Origin: Sebastes aleutianus
Lineage: Eukaryota > Chordata > Actinopteri > Perciformes > Sebastidae
Assembly (NCBI GenBank): GCA_916700875.1
Contig: CAKAKS010000031.1
Coordinates: forward strand, 8,519,977-8,583,976
DNA length: 64,000 nt
Direction: 5' to 3'
Within the stretch, counting starts at the first letter, position 1. Every line of letters starts with the position of its first letter. Shown here piece after piece: positions 21,376 through 32,472 of this stretch. Both the position numbers and the translations under genes were made by a program. The notes below the pieces were generated by a model. The model was not told where the DNA came from. It ran no database searches and saw nothing but the letters and a program-made list of their open reading frames with translations.

Positions 21376-22850
21376 GATGGACATTTTATAGACCAGGGGT
21401 TATGTTTGGGTGTTTTTCATGTGCACTTGAACCTCAATTAAACCATCCAGCCCCAACTTTTTGGGTAGGTTGCATGAACTGCAAATGGAAGTTGCAACTG
21501 ACATTTAAGACAAATATACAGTATGTCCATCCGTAGACATGGTTATATTGGTTGGTAGATGAGATATAACAAGAACTATGGACTATTAATGACAGCATTA
21601 CTGTCCTTTGGAGGAAATGTTGCCATAGAAATATTCATCCAGACTGCTGGCATTGACACTATTTTTGCGTAGCCAGGCAATGTGACGTGGCATTTCTTTT
21701 TGCCTCGTTTGGCAATGAAATATGTCTCAGAACCGTTGGTAAGATCGAGCCAAAATTCGTAATTGTAGAGTTGCTTTTGCCAAAACACTGTTTCTCCCTT
21801 TTTTAACGTTCTATGTCTTGTCTTCCATTGTTCAACAAGGCTCAACTTTAAAGGCTGTTCTGACCGCATGCAGCCACATTACTGTATTAGTATCTGTGGT
21901 GAGATTTCAGCGAGATGTTGAGGTAAAGGTTGTGCAGTACTGGATATAGAACGGTAACTGACTGGCTTCTGATGGACATTATCACTGAAACAAAACTACG
22001 GCCAAGATTTCTGCGCTGACTGATGAAGAATTGCGGCGTCTGTGTGGAATACTTTGTACCACGTTTCTTCCTGTTTGGTTTGCAGCATGAGGGATTTGAT
22101 ATTCACATGACTGGATGGGATGAATTAAGAAAAAATATCATGATGCCATTATTGGAAAATTTGTCCACAGAATTGAAAATGTAAACTCTCGGGCTTCTTT
22201 GTGTTTTGGGGATGGCATTGTTTTGCTGTCAGCACCGCGTCTGTTCTAAACTGCCAGCGTTGACAAAACAGCCTTCTGAAGATAAACCAGTCCTTCTGCA
22301 TTCGGGGCATAGTGTCTTATAACAACCACATAAATCCTCAAGTATAATGGTACTGATGCACTGAAGTGTAGATTCCCTAGCAAGGCAGCCCTACAGAGAT
22401 GCATTTTAATAAACCAAATACCCCTTTTTAGAGAAACTTGGAGCACTTGTGCCACATCACAATCCGTTTGCATTTCATTTGTGGTCAAAATATTAAGTTT
22501 TCTCAGCTCAGAAACTTTATTTGTTATCCGGGTGTCCACAACAGACATCGCTGAAGTTTGTACTGTTAGTCATGGGTGTTTTTTTGTGTTACTGTAGAAC
22601 TTGTACATTCATAAAACCTGAATACTGGAAATCCCTGCTAACAACACCCTCTGTAACATTTGTCCTGCATTGTGAATCTTCAGTTTGTTGTTATTAATGT
22701 GGGTCCTACTGAAACTATATATATATTTCATCCTTCCAAATCACCCAATGTTGCTTTTGTAATGAATTTTGCAGGGGGTGTTATGAATGTACAAAGAGCC
22801 TCACGTTGTTTGGAATAAAACATCGCCTAATAAAGTACACTGTTTACAGC
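21376..22850 (+). other. stard7: stard7 3' UTR (probable)
   Basis: After the TGA stop there is no further coding sequence. Two close AATAAA signals at 22814-22819 and 22829-22834 suggest cleavage near 22850. Another AATAAA at about 22944 and ATCAAATAAACATC near 23474 could serve longer forms. Open frames on the minus strand here have no recognisable product. Confidence 0.6.
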
Positions 22851-23851
22851 CTGACAATCCGGCACAAATATCTTGAAATTCATTTGTGTTTAAACACATT
22901 TCATCTTGTACTAAAGTTATGTGTTGTTGGTACATCAGAGTGAATAAAGCTGCAGTAACTCAAGATAAAGCGGTGCCGTGGGATCCACTTTTGTGAAGGT
23001 CCCACATGTATGAGTATGGAATATTAATGTCCCCACTGTTTCAAAAATGTGTATCTGTAGTGAAGTATTTCCAGCTATCTGATTTTTAAAAAAAAATGGC
23101 AGTGGAAGTTGTGAGATACAGATATGCTGAAAGTGTGAGGAGGGAAATGCTTGTTTTTTATATTTATCTCTTGTGTGGTAAAACAAAACAGAGACTTTAA
23201 AGCGATCATAATATCCCAATTAAACATGCAACATTTGCTAATGTTCAGCTTGCGAATGTACTGTAACTGTTAATGCTCTGTCATTTGTAGACACCTGTGT
23301 GCCACCTGCAGTAGTCTAAAAGTGTTGTCTCATACTGTTTCGTTTGTTTTACATTTGTTGTGATTAGCTATACACATGATAATTACTTTAGCAACATAAA
23401 AATGATTGTGTGGATATGAGCTGGTGCACTGTGATTACAAGACTGATTGAAATGGATGAGCAACTAATCGGATCAAATAAACATCTTCATGTGCATCTTT
23501 CTGTGTTCAGCCGTTCATTGCAGAGCATTCTTTGTCTTGGTTAGAGAAAAGGGTGATTAGCATTGTTTTTGTGCGAAGCAGCCAACGTAGTCCAGACTAA
23601 TGGGATCATCTGTAAACCCTATATACTCCCTGTCTGGGCATAAGGTCAGCGACAGACTGCAGACAAGCTTCACAGTTTACTGAAAGCACTGCTCAACCTA
23701 TCAGCTTGGAACAAGACCAACTCTAGTGGCAAAAAACACAAATCCACACTACATACTAATACTATACAGTATGTACTACATAGCAATCATCATATATGAA
23801 GTTGTGAGTAGCTGTTGTTAGAAACTAGCATTTTAGCTTTAAGTGTAAAAT
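22851..23851. other. Intergenic or extended stard7 3' UTR, nothing recognised
   Basis: A/T-rich sequence with additional polyadenylation-like hexamers but no coding or repeat signal that I can name. Confidence 0.35.
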
Positions 23852-24165
23852 CAGAATCAGAAATACTTTATTGATCCCCAGGAGGAAATAGGGGCGTTAC
23901 AGTTGCTCTTCTATAAACATAAAGAAATGTAAGAAAATAGAAATAAAGGAGCAAATTATGTACATAATGCTAACACAATATATGTAGAGAAATATAGGTT
24001 AATAATAAAATAAAAATAAGAATATAAGAAATATGTACAAATATTTGCATTAAGACATACAGTATATAACATATAACCACAGTGCAAATAAGTAAATACA
24101 AAATGCTGAGAAGTGGGATCTATTAAGTGTGGTAAATATAAATGCAAGAATTATATAAATAAGAA
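23852..24165. mobile_element. TTTATTGATCC-type retroposon tail
   Basis: Begins TCAGAATCAGAAATACTTTA then TTGATCCCCAGGAGGAAATA and continues as an A/T-rich body with AGTGCAAATAAG. Same broad fish repeat class as 8001-8440. Confidence 0.65.
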
Positions 24166-24567
24166 TGAAATAAGAATATTTTTTTAAATGCAGTATTAAT
24201 TGTTGAACAGTTTTTCAACATTAACAGTTGAATTATTGTACAGTTAATTTAAGTCAGTATTGTATATAGCAGCTAAAAAATATAAAAAAATAGCATTTGT
24301 AATTATACTTTTAAAATATATAATTATTTCAAAACTTTGTTTTCTAAATAAGTAAATGTCCACGCAGATATTGTTAGCAATCAAACTTTGGGGTCTTGAG
24401 AGGCTTCCTTGAAAGGCGTTGCTGTGCTTACCTGACAGAAATGTGTGCCAAAAAACATTTGAAATAATGATTCATGTTTTACTAATTTTAGCCAAATTCT
24501 TTATTCATAGGGCTAAATGTTTTAAGACCCCACCTATCCTCATGTGTTAATGAAACTCATCTCTATA

Positions 24568-25370
24568 TTAAAGGGACTGTTTGTAAGAATCAGAAATTGA
24601 TTGTAACAGCGACACCTGTGTTCGTTAAGTCAACGAAAGCCAGTGTCCTGTTGCTCGCGCTCGCCCGTTTGCACACGCTATGTGAATGTGAGCGAACATC
24701 CGTCAAAACAGTGAGGCGACACACGTCAGATAAAACCACAATATCACTCTATATTTCACCTGCTTGGCAGTAATGCTAGCTGACCAGACGAAGGTCTCTC
24801 CATGAATCAATGCTGATCCTAGTGTTGGCTTTTCCTGCTTCAGCCTCCTAACCGCGGCCGGAGGGAGACACCGGCACCTGGTCGAAGACGATAACGTAAC
24901 TCGTTGCGGAGCCCCGTCACTTCACAAGACACGGGAAACCTCTGTTTGTCTGGAGGAGCTGCAGCAGTTATTTGGGCACAAACGTCCACTGTACATTCAC
25001 TAGATATTCTCAGAGCTACTAACTCTTCGGCAGTGTGTAGTGTGCGCGCATACACGTGAGGTGGAGCGAGAGAGTGAGAATTTGCGCGGTGTTGTGAGTG
25101 AAGGCAGGCAAGCAGGCAGAGGAGCAGAGGAGCAGAGTACAGCAGAGACTCCGGCCCTGGAGACCAAAGCTACGGTCTCCCCCGCGTCCTCAGACCGTGG
25201 CCAACACTGTTTTGCAAGACGGGCTTCACTAGATATAACTTTGCGGTTTTGGTGCTTCTGTGTAGTTTGTGTTGGAGTCTTGTCTGAACAGCGTAGCCAC
25301 ACGTGAGCGCGCATGGGACACCGACCCGAATTGATTTATACGTGTAAGAAAATACAAACAGTCCCTTTAA
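24568..25370. mobile_element. TTAA-flanked CpG-rich MITE (piggyBac-like ends)
   Basis: Exact 18-base inverted ends TTAAAGGGACTGTTTGTA at 24568-24585 and 25353-25370, with TTAA as the putative target duplication. The ~800-base interior is strongly CpG- and GC-rich compared with the A/T-rich flanks and has no transposase frame. Superfamily inferred from the TTAA ends only. Confidence 0.8.
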
Positions 25371-26108
25371 GTCCCTGAAATGAATGAAATCCAAATATGT
25401 CAAAGATCTCTATATTTGACTAGAAATGTATCTGACCCTATAACTAAAAATTGCTTAATCAATTAAAAAAAAAGAAAGAAAAAAGAAAAAGATTTATCTT
25501 ATTTTTTACTTTATGTATCATTTGTTTGTTTTTTTATGATTTATTCTGTTTAATTCTTTTGTATTGTCTGTGTAATTGTTTTATGTTTAACGTGGTATCT
25601 GCTCAGTTCAGATATAACTCTGTAATTGTAATGTTTGCCTTAATATTTGTAAATTAATTTTGCGAAACAGATTTAGCCAATAAATTATGACGTAATGAAT
25701 CATGTGACTTACGTCCAGTGAAGCTTCTGCTCGGCTGAAGAGACGGAACACAGCAGATTTAAAGTGTCTCCTCATCGCTCCACACAGATCTGATGCAACC
25801 ATCTTCACATTAACACATGGAACAAACAGAAATGTCATATTTACATCCAGTTTTCTACATTGTTTGATTGTTTTTCACGGTTTGCGGTCCGACTGGCGCT
25901 CTTTTAATGACCTCATCTTATTGCGTCCTCTTCTTCTGCAGAATAGGCACCACCTGCTGCTTATCTCAATGAACCAACTCCTAATAACTGCATAACAGTA
26001 GTGGATGGAAACAAGCATTCATTTTCATTTTTTTTTGCAGATTTTTGATTAAAATTAGCACTACATTTGGATGGAAACCCACCTTGTTGTCATAGTTTAC
26101 TGGGACAC

Positions 26109-26395
26109 TTAAATAGTAATGTTTTTTTTTTTTTTTACAATATCTTTATTGTTTTTTTTATTTTCACAAACACAATAAGAATAAGAATAAAAAACAAAAA
26201 AACAAAAACAAACACTGGTACAGCTCAGATCAAAAAATGTATATAGGAGGTCATAGGAAATAGTCCATAGTGCAGGATCACAAGTCACAGGATATATGAG
26301 TTCATGTTCAGGAGACTCCTTGTGAGATAATGGAGGAGAGATAAGGTCCAACATAATTCAGATAGGGCTGCCAAATATTGTAGAACTGATCTACT
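26109..26395 (-). mobile_element. LINE-1 3' end fragment (short copy)
   Basis: In plus orientation it begins with a T homopolymer, then ATATCTTTATTG and TTTTCACAAACACAATAAG, and GGAGGTCATAGGAAATAGTC. The same order recurs at 26577-26775. The T run is the complement of a poly(A) tail, so the element reads on the minus strand. Confidence 0.75.
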
Positions 26396-26576
26396 TCATA
26401 TATATATATACTTTATATATTTAACGGAAATAAGTCAGTTTAAGTTAACTTACTTTAATGGGAATGATGTGGTAATGTGTTCGTATGAGTAAATGCATTG
26501 TAGATAACTTTGTTAGTCTTATTCTTCAATGTTGGATTAAAAAAATCACATCAGGGCACTTACATTGGGCACTAGT

Positions 26577-27115
26577 TGTTGATGTTGTTTTTTTTATAAT
26601 ATGTTTATTGTTTTTTTTTATTTTCACAAACACAATAACAAGAATAAAAAAACTAAAAAAACAACAAACAAACAAACACTGGTACAGCTCAGATCAAAGA
26701 ATATATATAGGAGGTCATAGGAAATAGTCCATAGTTAGATAGGGCTGCCAAATATTGTGGAACTGATCTACTTTGGCATGTAGAATATTTGTGAGACATT
26801 CCAAAGGGACCATCTCAAATATGACTTTACGCCAGCCTTGTACAGAGGGTTTCTTATCACTAATCCACTGTAGTAATATATGTTTTCTAGCAGCAAATGT
26901 AAGAATGTTATATGACCTTTTGTTGGCTGCAGTGGTTATATTTGTACTTGGGATTCCTAAAATCAAAGACATTGGATTCATTTCTAAATCCTTATCAAAT
27001 ATTTTTTCCATTTCACATAATATTCAGACCAGTACTTCTGTCATTTACAACACGACCAAAGTCAATGGGTTAAGGTACCTATTTCGGTTTTACATTTGAG
27101 ACACAGGAGAAAGTG
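26577..27115 (-). mobile_element. LINE-1 ORF2 C-terminus and 3' end (longer copy)
   Basis: The minus-strand frame 26715-27011 encodes NILTFAARKHILLQWISDKK, VIFEMVPLECLTNILH and a FHNIWQPYL end, characteristic of the extreme C-terminus of LINE-1-type ORF2. It is followed by the same tail as 26109-26395. Truncated and non-functional. Confidence 0.8.
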
Positions 27116-30060
27116 AAATAGTAAATAGTAATGTTGATAGTAACACTTGTGCTTTTCCTTCTCTGACAATGTCTGCTGTGAAAAAAGGTTATTGATGTTT
27201 TTTTTTTTATTAAATGCATTTGATAAATTGTATTTGAAATAATAAATATAATAACTGCATTCAAGGTGGCAGCAACGATTGAAGAATTACATCACCCCAT
27301 CCACAGTGAGAGTGCAATCCGATAAAATAAAGGCATAGCCAACAATGACAATCTATCATTTTAAATAGCAGTCAAAATATATTCCTACAAATGAAGGTGT
27401 ATTTTTCTGGTAATATATTGGACATGACAAATGCATTAATAATTATGTCTCCAGGATAGAGTGCATTGACTCAAGAGGCTACAACATGACAAGACACAGC
27501 TCTTGGTGTACTTCATTGCAATAATGGCCATTCAGTGATTCAAAGTCAAACATTTGACATCAATATTTTGTAATGCCTGCAGTGCTTGAAGTGTCTGTGA
27601 AGACTGAATTCATTAAAATAAGAGTCATAAAGAAAGGACGAGTCTGGTTTATACATTGAGAATTTATTGGTTAAATGCACTATTTGTGATTTGACTTATT
27701 GGACAACATAGACTGATAAATAAGCACTGTATAGAAACAAAACCAATATAATTTGATCATCATTTCAAGAACATAAACTCCCTTCGTCTAAAACACATGA
27801 GCTCGTAAGTCTCAGGGTTTGATTTACAGATCAGTGAAGTGTCCGCAGTCTTAACAGGGTGCACATTGTTTTAATATATGACCTCCACTGTCTGAAATTA
27901 TGAGCCATATAGTTAAAAGCCACAGAGCACTTACAGTAATTAATCGTTTCCACAAATCTGCCATATTGACACCAACCAGCTTTTAGAAAATGACTGTTTT
28001 ATCTTCATGATGGCTATAAACTCTTTGAGCCCCACTCTCTCTCTCTCTCTCACTCTCTCTCTCTCTCTCTCTTTCTCTCTTTTTAAAATACATGTTTGCC
28101 CTTCATTCAACATAAAAAAGCCAATAAAACACACGTGATGTATAGACGATATTTATTGCCCTAAATCGTAGAGTACATAATGAGATAAAACAACAGGAAT
28201 AAGAATAAAAACCAAGATAGAGCCATGTTCCTCTTGTTCATACCTTATAGTCTTAATTCTCTCCAAGTATTTAAGCTTTATTGCCCTATTTTGGAGTTCA
28301 TTTCATGTATATTTCTACATTTAAAAAATGCACAAGTACATCACTGACATGAAAATGAAAATCAAAGTTTTTTTAAATAGCTCGGGAGTTCGCAACAGAA
28401 GGCCGATAGTGCTCACAAGCCTCCAAGGTGCTTGGCACAACCATGGACAGAAGCAAACTGCATGGTTAGATCAAGCACAATGGGGTCCTGGGCAAAGACA
28501 CACACAAAAAACACAGATAACACGGGATCCAGCTCTACATATCAAGGCATCCGAGGATCGTGAAAGCTTTGTTATTTGGTTTAAATGTAGCTGGAATTAA
28601 AGGGAGAAAATCAGTGAAACAGAATATATATATTTTTTTGCTGTCGTCAACCAACTCATCAAGTATTAAAACTCCTAAAAAGAAATTGTCAAAGTATTTT
28701 CTTGCAGTTGAAGGACAATCCCACGGCTCGATTTGTATCTGAAGTCCAAGAGGCGAAAACGTCCAAAAGTGTGAGGGAGGAGATCCGAGCTCATGGATAG
28801 ATTGTCAAAAAAAGACACCATTGGTTCACACAATGATTAGAAATGAATTGTAACACGGTTGCAGCTAAGAACATCTGCAGGATTAAAAAAGAAAACGATT
28901 AGTCATAGGTCACACTCACTGCGGAAAAAAAGGGCTACACCCTTCCTGCGCACAAACTGCGTCAAACCCCACCCTCCCGCCCTTCGCGCCCGACTCCACC
29001 AGACACGACGTCTAAAAAAAAGTCTAAGAAAAAGTCTAAAAACTCAAACATTAAACATTTTCAAGAAAAGATTCACAGCAGGCCTGAGGAAGGGTGGCGT
29101 AATCAAATCAGTTTTCCATCAGTCTGTTGCATGTTCTTCAACTTATCAATGGAAACAGACTTTGGGTAATTCATCCTTCATCTCATAGAGTCCAGTCTCT
29201 AAAGATTTTACATGTAATTGACTAAAAAAGAAGTCTTGGTGGCTAGAGATACCAATGGACCCAAGAATGATAGTTATTGCTGTTGTCCATCTCAGGACAT
29301 TTGCTGTCCTTCTAGTGTAAAGACCCCTTCTGGCAATTTAGTCCTAACCATGTTAACGGTCACTGAGTGCAATGTCAAGAGTCATGATACCATCAAGCTA
29401 AGAAGACAGCTGTTTCTCCAAAAGGTTTGACAATCTTGTTACCTTCTCTTTCAGCTCCCCTGGGACATCTTACTAAAATGAGAGGGCATAGTGCGATAAT
29501 CAACTTAGAGCTCTGGCAACTGAACCACTTTGTATGATGAAATTACACCACAATGCATATGGATGAACCAAAAGAGACATTTGTAGTTGACCAAATGGCG
29601 CGGAAATGGGAGTTACTTTGGGTGAAAATGGTGGGCGGCGGCAGTGAAACAGACTTCTGTTTTTCCAGAACAATGAGGATGTTTGAAAGGGATGCAGTGT
29701 GGCTGATGGGATGGCGTGATGTTTCTTTTATGCATGGATGATTGTGATACATAATTATGAGTCCTTACCTTGTTTTTGGTGGGGTTTTTTTCTTTCTTCA
29801 TGGATCACCGCAATCAATGTCTTTCAGGAGAAGGACTTCAAACTTCTCAGAATCTATTTCCAAATTTGACTAAAGAATGTTAAAATGTTCTTATCTGATT
29901 TAAAGCAAAGAAATGACATCAAATATTCTTCAGACTAAAGGGTCACAACCCAACAAACTATCAATACAACGCTACAAATGTGATACAAATGTGAGACTTA
30001 AGTCATAACCTACTCTGTATTTTACTGAAAACCTCCAGCTGCCGTCTTTAGGAAACTCAC
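27116..30060. other. Intergenic, no gene established
   Basis: Contains a (CT)n microsatellite at about 28034-28084 and several minus-strand AATAAA complements (for example TTTATTGG near 27662 and TTTATTGCC near 28152). These would suit a long 3' UTR if the block at 30061-30717 were a real minus-strand gene. No recognised transposon. Confidence 0.35.
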
Positions 30061-30717
30061 TTCTTTACATCTGGTCTTTCCAAGAAACCCACCTTTCCGT
30101 CCTCTGGTCCCCAAAGTTGGTGTTGGTGTTGCAGCTGGCTGAGGAGCGATGAAGTCGACTGGGAGTTCTGAGCTGTGTTCTTGTGGTCTTCCAGCTTGCT
30201 CAACTGGAGACAGACTGTCCTGACTGCGTCCTCAGCACCCTTGAAGTCCCCATCTCCTGCCCCTCCTTCAAGCTAGGAGGGGTTGGTGGTGTTCTCTTGG
30301 GATAGGTGCACTGGCTAGGAGGACTTGGTCAGGCTGGGATTGGACGTTGGTTGGGTTGAGTTTGGGGGGGCCGCCGGTTCCGCATTTCATAAATATTAAT
30401 ACAGAGTCCTCCCTCTCCAAATGGGTAGATTCTTTAATTTTGTTAGAGGGGAAGTGCTTTATTCACTTAATGGCTTTTATTAGTGCCCGGTCTTCAACTC
30501 TTTCATTAGCTAAAGTGCTGCTATAATTTACAGGGTAAAAGGGGGGGGGGAGGGATGGTGTCTCCTGCTGCTGCTGCTGCTGCGGGACAGGCATGCCATA
30601 CCCTCCACCACTGCAGCTTTTCCAACAAAAAGTGTCTGTTCTCTCAGTAAGAACTGTCGTTTTTAACATCAGATACACTCGGTAGAATCCTCGTTGATCA
30701 TTAAAGTGTTGTAGCAA
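30061..30717 (-). other. Unrecognised coding-like block (low confidence)
   Basis: On the minus strand three adjacent but out-of-frame open stretches look protein-like. One has GMPVPQQQQQQETPSLPPPF then LANERVEDRALIKAIK and a stop. The next runs from ATG near 30390 (NPTNVQSQPDQVLLASAPIP). The third is about 71 codons without an ATG, including EDAVRTVCLQLSKLEDHKNT and ending ERPDVKK-stop. They may be exons, a frameshifted pseudogene or chance. I do not recognise a family. Confidence 0.2.
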
Positions 30718-31224
30718 GTGTTGTCTGGCTTTTTATATATGTCCATGAATCCTGTTGCATATTTAAATACAAGATTGTTCAGAATCAGACACAGTGTAAC
30801 CAGTAATTAATGGACAAATCGGACAATTAAATGGCTTCTTAGATATGAGCGGGACATTTTTTTGTGGTCTTGCAAAGCAGTTTTTCTCCTCAAGTGGATT
30901 CATTTCATCTGGGATCAAATGTTGAGATCATTTTTTATTTGTTACTCCACATTGTAGCTATGATTTCATATTCTTTTGGTAAATGCAGATATACAAGATT
31001 GTTAAAGTTGCTGTTTTGGTTTTGGATATTTTGTACTGCTACAAAGTTATTTTGTATATCTTTACACGCCTACCTCTTCCTGTTGGATGCATTTTATGTG
31101 CAATATCTAATTAAATGTATTAAATCAGACAGAGCTGAAATCTCTTTATTCTATTCTCTCTATTATTATTATTATATTTAGTCTTTTTTCTTCAAATTTC
31201 CATCTGACTGCAGCATATCATAGT

Positions 31225-31645
31225 CTATATACTTGCATATGGCGCCATCCACTGAATCATGGTGCTCAGACACAAAATGGCCACCACACTTCATGCAGGT
31301 TGCAACACGTCGACATCAGACGCATTTTATCTGTATTAGATGAAATGTAAGGGTCAGTTTATTTAAACAGACAAAGCTTAAGTTATAACAGCCAGTACAA
31401 TATCTTTGCAGCAAATTAAATGCTACAAAAATATCTCATATCAGGCTGAATTGTATGTATCTTTATTGTTTAGATCAATAAAGTGTGGAGAATTAATTCT
31501 TCAAACCTGACTATATCACGCCATAGACTATACTTGCATATGCACTGGTGCAATCCACTGAATCACCGGCAGAATATGAGGTGCTCAGACACAAAATGGC
31601 CACCACACTCCATGCAGGTTGCAACATATCGACATCAGATTATAC
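31225..31645 (+). repeat. Direct duplication, two ~110-bp copies
   Basis: TATACTTGCATATG...CCACTGAATCA, then GGTGCTCAGACACAAAATGG and CATGCAGGTTGCAACA, occurs at about 31229-31326 and again at 31529-31642 with a short indel, separated by about 200 bases. Type not recognised. Confidence 0.75.
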
Positions 31646-32217
31646 GAGTCTCCAGAAGTGCTCCCATAGCTCTGATGAAATGTTCTTTATTTTGCTCTGT
31701 GGAGTCTTGTTAGTTGTGAACAGCTGGCGTACAATGTCCCCAGACTGCGTCTGAGTGAATGAACTGATTAACCTGAGTGGCCGTCCCTACCAGCGAGAGA
31801 GAGGGAGGGTGGACCAGCAGCCTGAATAACTGCCCTCATCATCAATGTCACATAAATCGTTTAGCTGGACAGGGCTTTCAAATGACTTCTTTTCTCTGAG
31901 CCAGACTGAAATGGTCGTGGTTAGTGCTGTTGCTTAGTGCTGCTGCGTTTCTGGAGGAGACCGTGTTACCGTGATGGAGCACAGGATTTAACGATGCAAC
32001 ATTTCTGTGGCGGACCACATGTAGCACATTAGATCATCTGGATTTAAATAGAGAGAAAAACTGTGCCTGGCTTCACTTTACACATACATGTTAACACTGG
32101 ACCTTCACTGAGGAAGGCAGGATAGCCGCATGGTGTAGTGGAGAAGAGTTGGGCGACATTTTAATTTGAAAAGCTGGATAAAAAAAAACAACTGTACAAG
32201 ACACAGCAGAATTCCTT

Positions 32218-32472
32218 GATGTTTTTATTGAACAGATTTTTATTAGATTTTAATGCAAGCCTTAACCAATATTCAATATGAACTATTCATGGTGTTAAGT
32301 ACTGTGGGTCTTTTAAATGTGACACTTACGTTCATGTCATTTTAAATTACAGCAAAAAACTGGGAACTGCATGACACAGATGCTCTAATGGATATGTTTG
32401 GTGATTTAAAGAGCAACTGTACAGAACACGTTGTGATACACGGGCCATGCAGTGAGCGGACCACGACTCCTT
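32218..32472 (-). other. drg1: drg1 3' UTR with polyadenylation signal
   Basis: Follows the TAA stop (comp. 32473-32475). An AATAAA signal lies at comp. 32224-32229, giving a short 3' UTR of about 250 bases. Confidence 0.7.

Noticed and set aside
24840..25403. Frames of 71-104 codons in the CpG-rich segment
   Set aside because: They lie inside a TTAA-flanked MITE, whose GC-rich composition makes stops rare.
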